A DNA stretch of 32,054 bases from Gonapodya sp. JEL0774. Taxonomy: Eukaryota; Monoblepharomycota; Monoblepharidomycetes; Monoblepharidales; Gonapodyaceae. Position 1 is the stretch's first letter, and each line of letters starts with the position of its first letter. The stretch is taken from assembly GCA_027604505.1 (NCBI GenBank), contig JADIIX010000194.1, forward strand, positions 1-32,054, in the 5' to 3' direction. A program made the translations under genes and the position numbers. The notes below the pieces were generated by a model. It made no database searches. It had not been told where the DNA came from and saw nothing but the letters and a program-made list of their open reading frames with translations. Below, one piece after another: positions 1 to 8,359 of the stretch.

Positions 1-300
1 CTCTCCTCTCTCCTCCTGTCTTGACCAGAGGCAGGAGCACCACACACAGCCCACCTCCCTGTGTGCCCACTGTCTGGAAAGACAAGGAAAAGTTGGACTT
101 TTAAAGGAATTTTGCGAGGGTTTTGCCACTGGTGCCTCACTTGCGTCATGCCTAAAAAAAGGCAAGGGATGACTTGGCCTCTCAGCTGGGAAACAGTTCT
201 CATATGAGAAAATCTCGAGGAAGAAATGTAATGAAAGCCTCAACCAAATTGTGATTCATGTCACAATACCACAGTTTGAGGTTACGCTGAGAATACCTTC

Positions 301-387
301 CAAATTGCATTTGGACTGGACAAGTAAAAATTTGTGCAACGGGGTTGTGCAATTTTTACTTGTCCAGTCCAAAAATGCAAATTTGAT
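301..387. repeat. Long fold-back inverted repeat
   Basis: A 23-nt arm at 310-332 is the exact reverse complement of 351-373, separated by an 18-nt spacer around GGGG. With small gaps the pairing extends outward to about 301 and 387, giving arms of 32-37 nt. Transcribed, it would form a strong hairpin. It lies just upstream of the transposase relic at 409, so it may be an element end, a nested foldback element or a rearranged terminal repeat. I saw no second copy of the arm elsewhere in the window. Confidence 0.85.
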
Positions 388-408
388 ACAAGTAGCAGAA
401 ATCCAAAC

Positions 409-1020
409 ATGGGATATACCACTCAGCAACTCCATGCGTGCAAGATGTTGAGGCGAAAAGGCAAAGTTCCAACGCGGTTGCTTGCTGAAGCATTTGGCGT
501 CTCCCCAAGGACCATAAGAACATGGATCGCATCGCCAGTTGTAAGCAGCTCATCCGCTGGAAGACCCCGAGGCCAAAAACGGAAGTGTGCTATGGACTTG
601 GAGCATCAGATTTGCCAGTGGATGATTGCTGATCCCTCACACCGACAATTGGATCCAGCTTGATGGGTTTCCGACTCTTTTGGAATTGAAATTACTCAGC
701 AGACCATCGGTAACATTCTCAGGAGTAACTGCATCACCAAGAGAAGCTCTCTACGTTGCTCCTGAGGCAACTGGGAGAGTGAGCGAGATACAAGCTTTTC
801 AGGAACAGATGAGAAGTCTACTGCATAGCACTTGGATGGCCATGGGTGAAGGTGGATTTAAGCTCGATGAAGATCCACGTTATAGCTATTCCAAAAAGGG
901 AGAATCTGCTCTATTTGCGAAACCCAAGTCCAAGGGCAAAGAACACTATACCCTTTTGCTCTGCCTTTGCTACTCTGAGCCCCCCACGCATCAGCAACGT
1001 ACTTCCAACGTTTTACAGAG
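409..1020 (+). pseudogene. Broken IS630/Tc1-mariner-type transposase
   Basis: The frame beginning with ATG at 409 reads as a helix-turn-helix DNA-binding region (LAEAFGVSPRTIRTWI) followed by a basic GRPRGQKRK linker, as in the N-terminus of IS630/Tc1 transposases. The frame meets a TGA at 661-663 but continues recognisably behind it (FGIEITQQTIGNILRS), then shifts frame near 740. It resumes as LYVAPEATG and a DDE_3-like start (GGFKLDEDPRYSYSKKG, then YTLLLCL). The position where the first catalytic Asp is expected (MDE-type motif) reads Gly, GGT at 845-847. No convincing remainder of the catalytic domain with the second Asp and last acidic residue follows. The gene is therefore dead. The superfamily call comes from motif resemblance only. 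Confidence 0.7.
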
Positions 1021-1149
1021 CCCAATGTTTGGAAGTGGGTCAATCTTTGATGGTGTGACCTCTACTGCAGATGGAAGGGTGCATGGCACAAGGACTCAAG
1101 CATGTTCAAAAACACATTTGCTCGCCTCTTCCAACAATACCACCCTTGA

Positions 1150-2350
1150 AAACCCAAACAGAGAAGGCAAATGAGCCAAAGTTGATGTTCCCTCTTATAC
1201 TGCTCAACAAGAAAGGTTTTGTTTCAGTAATGAGGGATCTGATTGTGTTAAAATGGAAGAACATGACACACATTTTGAGGGCTGGAAAGGGATTATCCTG
1301 GACTCTGTGAGTAACAGAGGTATCAGGAACTACTGGATTGATCCCAACAGAAAGGGGGTAATGGTTATGATGACCATTGATGACAATGTCAGGATCCAAT
1401 TACTCACTACAACAGAAAGGGATCAAAAGGCAGAGCAATTGGCCAAAAAAATGCAAGCTGCTACATCTGCTGATCCCAAGGGCAAAGGGAAGGCAGTTAT
1501 TGGTAGTGGAGTAAAGGGCAAGACTGGAAGTATGTTGAGGTACCTCCACATAAAGCTGAGATCATCAAGACCATCACCAATAATTACTACCATCAAAAAT
1601 GTGGGGCACCACATTGCAAGATGGACTATGAATCATCTCAAGTCACATGTTATTATGGGTGACTATGAGAGCTTGGCCAGGGAGGTGAGGAAGATCCAAA
1701 CTGATGAAGTGAGAATGACAACAACACCAAGCACTTCTACTGGAACTGGAACTAGCAGAGGAAGAGGAAAAGGGAGAGCAAGACAGTCTGCAAGTGTGCT
1801 ACCAGGCAGTATTACTGCTTTTGAATCTCAGATTGAATCCAAGAGGACCTTTGATCTGGCACAATTCCAGAAGCACCTTCAATCTGTGGGAGATCAGTGG
1901 CAAGATGCTGTAGAATTTTACTTCCATGATGTTTTCCACCACCTGAAGTTCCAGACACATGGAACAGCCATGCAAGCTCGTCAGGAGATCATTAAAGAGC
2001 TGTTTCAAAAGCAAGCTCAAAGTGATTCAACAAATATCACTCCAAATTTAATTCACCAGAACGTGGTGGTGTTATCTTTCAGGTGCATTATGGTGATGCA
2101 AGATTCAATGTTTCTAGCAAAGGACATGCTCCTAGTGCCCATAACCTCTTTAGAGATGATATAACGAAATGAAAAGAAACTTGCGCCTTGTGTGGACAAC
2201 TGTTTGCTCAAGGCGCTGATGATAAAGACATTGAACTCAGAGGGCCTTGTTAGAAACATGTGCTGGGTTATACCACATACCAACATTGCAAGCACAACAA
2301 CAAGGTCTCAGCTGCCATCACCATCTCATTTGACGATGCGCTGAATGACA
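1150..2350 (+). pseudogene. Fanzor-like (eukaryotic TnpB-type) nuclease relic
   Basis: The longest open stretch, 1253-2164, contains YWIDPNRKGVMVMM (Asp codon 1340-1342), which resembles the first RuvC-like motif of Fanzor/TnpB proteins. A basic, low-complexity stretch and a helical region (about 1800-2040) follow. The next block (YGDARFNVSSKGHAP, 2089-2133) is in another frame and resembles the conserved GDaxF..SKGhaP segment of Fanzor1. Stop codons at 2170 and 2251 interrupt what could be the zinc-ribbon region, with CALC at 2182-2193 and Cys/His at about 2284-2292, followed by VSAAITI. The expected terminal W-x-R-D motif is not visible. Fanzor proteins are RNA-guided nucleases carried by eukaryotic transposons, including Tc1/mariner types, which fits the neighbouring transposase relic. 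With several frame breaks this copy cannot be functional. The family assignment rests on motif memory, not on a search. Confidence 0.6.
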
Positions 2351-3735
2351 GGATGGGGAATGTGGCAAATGGTGATGGTTCCAGTTGCTACTGTAGCATT
2401 GGGGGGTCCTCGGAGCTTGATGCTCTTGCAGTGGCAGTGGTGGTGGTTGGGGTGGTTGTGGTGACTTGCATTTCAGTGAGGTTGGTGAATGTGCCGCCAG
2501 CTTTTCCAGTCCTGTCAAATGTTCTTTTGGTTCTGATAGCACACTGCCTGACCTGCCACATTACATCCTGGACTCTGGCCTGTCCCATCACAACCTCCTC
2601 CTGTGCTGTTCGTGTTCCCCAGATTTTCTGGTGACTTGTTTTGACCACAGCCACCTCCCTGTCTTTTGTCACAACCTTGTGGTGGCAGTTGCATCACTTT
2701 TGACTTCCAAATCTTAGGTGTCATTTGCATGAACTCTGGCTCTGGTTTTAACAGCTTCCCTCCTGGTTCCTGCCTCGCAGGAATGTCCCATTCATGCCTA
2801 TTGGCTAACGGTGGGTAAATTGACGTTTCGAGTGGCTGATGCCCAACAGAAAGTCCTTGAAATGGTCCGACATGATGTTCAACTGATTCTTTCCAGTGAG
2901 CGCAAGAATTTGTGTTCCATCTGGTCCCAGTGCTTTGTGAACATTTCCATTAATTGTTTCTCCACGTGCTGCTGTAGCAATTGTGCTTGTCGTGGTGTGT
3001 ACCATCCCTGGTCTCGAAACGCTGTACGTTTGGAACACTGCCCACATCAGATTGTCACTTTCTTTCTTGTTTTCTCCATCATCCCATTTGTCACTGTTCA
3101 CGTGAGATACCATACTATCCATGAATTCATGTCCGAGACCAATGGCAACTGCAGTGACTGCACCCAGAGTTTGTGTTCAAGCAGCAGGCACTGTTATGCC
3201 TTCATTCTGTTTTGCATCCTATGCCACACTCTCTTCCTCCATAAGCACACTTGCACACCAATTTGCTGGGCCTGCAGTTGTTTACCCCAACAACTCTGCC
3301 ACCCAATGCAGCTGACGCACAAAGTAGCAAGCCTCCTTGCCTGGACGATGCCTTGGAAGCATTGGTTTGCAAGCAACACAGAACCCCTCAGGGTCTTGTT
3401 GCTGCTTCAGATGTCAGGTTGTTGTGTTTTCGTTTCACGTGTTGCAACGGTATGTCCCGCCGGCATCACAATAGCCTTCTGTGCCTGAAGCACTGCTACC
3501 TGCTGCACTGCACACGCTACCTTCTCGCCTCCTTTTCCGCCAGATCCATTGACATCTGCACCTTGCAAAGCACTAACTCCCGTTCCAACTTCGCCAATTC
3601 TAACTCACACGTTATTTGCAGTGACCTTTGCCTGCGCTTTGTCCACTTTCTTCTTCCACACCGCTGCACTGTTTTAGCGTCCTTTGTCGGCGCGCAACTG
3701 CCAGTAGCACCTAATGGCGCAGACCGACGCAATCA
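2320..3735 (-). other. Decayed reading frames, probably repeat-derived
   Basis: This stretch has no intact gene. On the minus strand several open segments follow one another in different frames (about 3732-3517, 3122-2805, 2730-2388). One has a Thr-rich low-complexity run and another has a Cys-rich stretch at about 3290-3204 whose spacing (C-x-C-x6-C-x3-C) matches part of a CXC/tesmin-type motif. The pattern suggests an old, frameshifted coding element read leftwards, perhaps another transposon protein. It could also be chance openness in a skewed sequence. I do not recognise a family for the whole. Confidence 0.3.
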
Positions 3736-4198
3736 ATTGGGAGCCGGGTGGGGGGGGCTATATATTGGAGAGGTTGATGGGTCCTTTGGCCTTTGCAGCC
3801 GACCCCGAGGATTTGCTGGTGGGCACTAAGTGGAGAGCCATGGCGGGGCGGAAAGTGGACGGAGCGGGCCAACTAGGGCTTTTGTGTGACTTTCGGGTGT
3901 TGGTTGACGATGTGGTTGATGCCGTATGAGATTTCAGAGTTTGAACGGTGCGATGAGTGTGGATGGATGGATGATCGGAGGCTGCAAACAGAGGCCTCAG
4001 CTCTGTGACAGGATAAGCGGGAACAACAGTCGTCATCCCAACTGTGATGTCCCGTACTAGACAGCACTTGCATATCTCGTGATATGTCAGATGAGATGCA
4101 TCCTACAGATGTAGTGTGCCTGACTGTGGTCACCCACTAGGTTTCGGTTGCCCACCAATAACGAACAACACTTTACCATTTTCTCCTTCATAACGGAG
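3736..4198. other. Intergenic region upstream of the Rab escort gene
   Basis: I see no gene here. There is a G-run followed by TATATATTGG near 3751-3770, which could be a core promoter element for either strand. The remainder is mixed sequence with short open frames that have no codon support. The region presumably holds the 5' UTR and promoter of the gene starting at 4199. Confidence 0.4.
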
Positions 4199-6495
4199 AT
4201 GCAGGATGCCGAAGAACATGACTTCATTCTGCTGGGAACTGATGTCACCTTGGCGATCCTTGCGGCGTGCGTCTGCACTTGATTCGCTCTGTCTCTCCAA
4301 TATTTGAACAGTTTCTGTTCATTTGCTTCCATTAGAGCGCTATCACGATCGGGAAAGTCCGTTCTTCATATTGATTCGAATAATTTTTACGGAGGAAATG
4401 ATCCTGCTTTCAACTTCAAGGATGTCCTCCTTTGGCTGGCAAAGAATGCTGATCGTCCACAGATTGACTCTTTCCAAGGATTGACTCCACGCCATCACCT
4501 CGAAGCCGAAAAAGTTTTCGACTCATTCTCCGCTCAAGTCTATCCAGACCCGGAAGTGCTACTCTCTCTCTCGCCGTTTGTGAGCTCCCAGACATCTGGT
4601 GATCAGGCATCATCGTCATTCACGCCAGGACATTTCTTCGATATAATGAAGGGCGCACAGAAAGATGTAGACGATTTTTTGAGCCACAACGTGCATTTGG
4701 ACTCGCTTCTGTGCTCTCTTTCTGTTCAGTTGACGGGCACAAATGGTGAACCGTTGAACTTGCCGGACACTCCCACCCTGCTTTTTTCGCACCCGTCGGT
4801 TATCGAAACGGTTGCCAAAACGTCGACTTTGTCGAAACTTATCCAGCGAAGTCGCAGCTTTCACTTGGAAATCTCACCGAGAATAATGTTGTCACGGGGG
4901 CCTCTCATTAACACAGTCGTCACATCCGGCGTAGGGCGGTACATGGATTTCAAGATACTCGAACATTTGCAAATTTATCAAGATGGCGGCGTGAGCAAGG
5001 TAGAAATGTTGAATAGCTCGTGGATTTCGACGGATCGCCACGCGTCAAACCTATATCTCGGTTGCGCAGGTTCCCTTTTCAAAGGAGGATGTGTTCACCA
5101 GCTCTGTACTGTCATTACCGGAAAAACGCCGTCTAATGCGCTTGTTGACATCATTATCAGACCCATCCCAAGAGTTTGTTGGTCGGTGCTTTGCAGTTCT
5201 CCAAACAATCCCACAACCGCATTTGATTGATTTTTTTTCGATTATATGGAGATCCCAACATACCACTCGACAGCTTTTTGACTCGTCAGAATCTGAACCC
5301 AAAGATCAAGCAAACCATCTCTAACGCGATCGCCCTACCCACTTCCTATCGGAAAACCGAAGCTGGTGAATGACGGCGCAGATGTGACGGGAAAGTATCT
5401 TATACAAATTTCATCTCTGGTGTGACTCCCAGTGTCAGCAAAGGCCGGCCTCGTCAACACGAGAATGTTTTTGCAGTCGATCGGAGTTTATGGGCCGTTG
5501 CCGTTCCTTTGCCCCATGTATGGTGGCGGCAGTGAATTGTCGCAAGCGTTTTGCCGGTATATGCACGCGTCTGCTTTGATACTTCTGCTTTGCCAATGAC
5601 ATGTCTTGTTGCAGTCTGAGTGCGGTGTACGGCGGGACCTACCTCTTGAACTACAAATTCGACCGCGTAGAACTTCCTACTAGAGATGAAGATCTGTTCA
5701 TGGTGTACGGCAGCGATGGTCAGACCTGGAAAGGTCGTCACGTGATTGCGTCGCTAGACTACACATTCAATTCTGAAAGACCGATGTGAGTTGGAAAAGA
5801 CGACAGATTCTTGGGCTACTCCACCTTTGATATGCCAGTTTACCTTCTGGTGATCCACATTAAGCTCTTCGGATTCATTCCTGTCGCGAGCATTGGTGGT
5901 GGCGCGAACACACCAGTCAGATTTCTCGCTGCAACAGCGTTTAGTAGTTGTTCCAGCTGCAGAAGCGGGAAATGAGAACAGGGTAACTGTTGTGCAGTAT
6001 GGAGAGGCCATTGGTGCGACTCCAGAAGGATATTGTAGGCAATTCCTGCTGCGACTGACTTGTCAGGCTGTTGTTAAACGCTCTGTCTTCCTAGGTGCGT
6101 TGTACTTTACATCTGAGCACAGCCGGAGCCCACAGAAAGATCTGGCTTCGACTATCGAGAAGTTTGTGTCATTTGATTGCACCATCTCTGATTCGGAAGG
6201 TACATTCGAATGTGCCATTGAATTAATCTCAGTCACACCTCACCTGATCTTGTCATTTTGATAAGCGATGCAACCTCTTCCAGTGGCGTGCTTCGTCATT
6301 TACTACCGGCAGAGGGTAAGGCAGGGTTACCATGAAGCTTTGGGACTTCGAAGAAATCAAATCTTCAACTGCTCAGACTCTCCACCAACACTGGACTTGG
6401 ATGATTGTGTAGGAGCGGCGCAAGCCCTTTTCCATGAACTTTTAGGAGGAGATGCAATATTTCTTCCTCCCATACCACAAGAAAACGATGAATGA
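4199..6495 (+). CDS. MRS6: Rab escort protein (REP/Mrs6-like)
   Basis: REP presents newly made Rab GTPases to geranylgeranyl transferase II in the cytosol and delivers them to membranes. My model has nine exons: 4199-4266, 4336-4990, 5070-5173, 5274-5365, 5439-5556, 5615-5785, 5865-6072, 6136-6199, 6284-6495, giving 563 aa. The N-terminal nucleotide-fold-like segment ([19 protein letters not shown]), the GDI/REP core ([14 protein letters not shown]), the EKRRLMRLL helix, the [20 protein letters not shown] block and AVYGGTYLL all match the GDI/REP superfamily. The long insert after FYGG and the C-terminal tail ending PPIPQENDE favour REP over GDI. The usual GTGL turn reads GTDV. Removing 6073-6135 is optional, since it is 63 nt and stop-free. 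The start is the first in-frame ATG before the conserved fold. The stop lies 25 bp from that of the opposing gene. Confidence 0.9.
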
Positions 6496-6520
6496 CAACT
6501 AAGATCTATTCTAAAACAGA

Positions 6521-8081
6521 CTATCGTGCAACTCGGCGTGGAGGGTTTGGTAGCTTAAATGGAACATGCAAAGAAGCAAGCAATGTCGTAGTACCGTCGT
6601 CTGCAGTTATGGGTTGCAACTTGCAGCCCATGGCGCGGCAAAGCTCAGAGAGTCTGAAAAGATGGAGATCAAATTGGTGGAGGACGAATAATTGCGTTAG
6701 TTAATATGGAGACTCAATACAGATTACGTTCCTCTCACTTCTTTAACGAAAGTTTGAGGGAGGATGACAGCGCCGACAGGTTGATTTTGAATCCGCAAAG
6801 GTGCAGGAGAGATGCCAAAACATAGCAACAGAGTTTGTCTTGCTGTTTTGGAGGAGACGAATATGCCCTGAGATACGATACCATGAGACTAAGAACTTTC
6901 AGAGCAGAGTCATAAGTGATGGCTGTGCTCACTTCTTTTCATCTTTTGCTTGCAAGAAGCGTGCCGCCAAGCCTTCGAAGACAGCGATCGGTGCCCCGAC
7001 TTTTGCTCGAACTTTCGTCGCATCATCGAGCAGCTTTGTGTTGACTATAGATAACAGTTTAAGCATGTAGCTCGTGTGAACAAGTTGCTTCAGATGGTCT
7101 TTGGAACGACTTGCACTAGGCAGTTGGAGATGATCATGGAAAAGTGAATACACGGCACTCTCTTGGTATATGCTGTGACCCGAAGAAACTGCCATTGGCG
7201 TAAGCGAATCAAACATGAGCTCTCAGTTCCCACCGAGCACTGACCCATTCTCCTCCAAAAGTCGACCAGGACCATCCCTGGTCTCTCGAAGAAACTTCAG
7301 GACGGGAATCTGCTGCATTTCAAGCACAGGGTGGAGGTGTTCCAACGGATAAATCTGTTCCACTGTACCAGCAGCCTGTTCCAAGGGAGGAAGCACACTG
7401 GTGACAGACTCAACATCACCAGATTCCGCATCCATGTGGGTCTGTGCACTTAGAGCGTCCAGAACTTCAGTTGATGTACTCTCAGCGTTCACTTGATTGC
7501 GGGCATACGCGCGAATGGCCTGCTGGCGTTTGCGCGACCCGAACGTCTCACCCAGCTGGTTGCGGGCTGTGAAGTTCTACAAGATCAAAATAACCTGCCA
7601 GTGCTTTTTTTCGATCAGGAATGTCTTGCTTTGGCTGCCCTCACCTTGGTCCGCACGGTTTGAGAGTCATCTCCCAGAGGGTCTTCACCAATTGTTTTCA
7701 CATGCTGTCGCACTTCGAACATTCGTGTCTCCTTCAGCGTCATGGCATTGGTCTTTCGATTGTATATTCCAATGATGTACCTGAAAAAGCAATCACCATT
7801 CAAAGAACTCGAGTGGTCACGAAACGCTGATGCGAACTCACCTCTCGTGAGGCACATCTGTTCCAACAAATGCAACCCGTCCACCGTCCCCGACAACTTC
7901 GAGTCGCCTTCTCTTCGGTGCGGGACCAGGAGAAGCGTCAAGTGAACCGAAGAGGGAAAACTGCGAACCTTCGCCGACATTGAGAGCTGGGAAGGAAGCT
8001 GTTGGTTTGCTTGTGAGCTGCGAAGAACAAGCTGAAGCAATCGACGTCACAAGGTACCCAAGAATGGTCCTTGTTCGTCAT
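6521..8081 (-). CDS. RPA49: RNA polymerase I subunit A49
   Basis: A49 forms a heterodimer with A34.5 on RNA polymerase I and supports initiation and elongation of rRNA synthesis in the nucleolus. The minus-strand model is 8081-8058, 8017-7842, 7780-7645, 7576-7234, 7188-6933, 6867-6739, 6653-6521, giving 398 aa, close to the family's usual length. The N-terminal dimerisation part includes YIIGIYNRKTNAMTL, then LGETFGSRKRQQAI, the linker motif EQIYPLEHLHP, and a C-terminal tandem winged-helix region (DKLCCYVLASLLHLCGF, ELCRAMGCKLQP) ending SLHVPFKLPNPPRRVAR. All accepted introns keep frame, including unusually small ones of 45 and 40 nt. The first exon of eight codons is the weakest part; another ATG at 8103 does not splice in frame. 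The gene is divergent from SETD2. Confidence 0.88.
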
Positions 8082-8359
8082 CTGCTCCTCGTTTGAAGTT
8101 CATTGGGATAACCTTTCTCTTGTCGTGCCCGTGGCCGCGCACTTCCTCACTTAAAATCCTAGCCCCAACACCCACAACCAGACGTCAAAATATATTCGCA
8201 CACCCTCCCGTAACCCAGCTCTCTCATGGAATGGCGGCGGAGGTTATGCCCTATGAGTGAATCTCATTTCCTCTTGAGTCTTATCGACTCTGGTCCAATC
8301 AGTACTTTCCCCGACTTAGTTCCGAACTCGTTCATCCCATGAGTGGGATAGAGGACAAG
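8082..8359. promoter_or_regulatory. Divergent intergenic region between A49 and SETD2
   Basis: Only 278 bp separate the two start codons, so both promoters must lie here or overlap the genes. A CCAAT pentamer is at 8295-8299, about 60 bp upstream of the SETD2 ATG, and an A/T-rich AAAATATATT stretch lies near 8185. I found no clear rRNA-regulon motif. The promoter role follows from position, not from an experiment. Confidence 0.45.

Noticed and set aside
301-387. CRISPR-like repeat or bacterial terminator
   Set aside because: There are only two inverted arms, no direct repeats with spacers, and the surrounding genes are eukaryotic.
3714-3929. 71-aa plus-strand frame beginning MAQTDAINWEPGGGG
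   Set aside because: It contains a G-run, has no splice continuation into the next gene, and shows no family resemblance. It is treated as chance.
4304-5230. A single uninterrupted 308-aa gene
   Set aside because: Its last third (after 4990) loses similarity to Rab escort proteins. Splicing 4991-5069 restores the conserved VPFSKEDVF block in another frame.
6095-6135. [12 protein letters not shown] read as the conserved REP ALYF block
   Set aside because: The better counterpart, FVIYYRQR, lies after 6284 in the right order. This stretch falls between two blocks that are contiguous in the family, so it is probably intronic.
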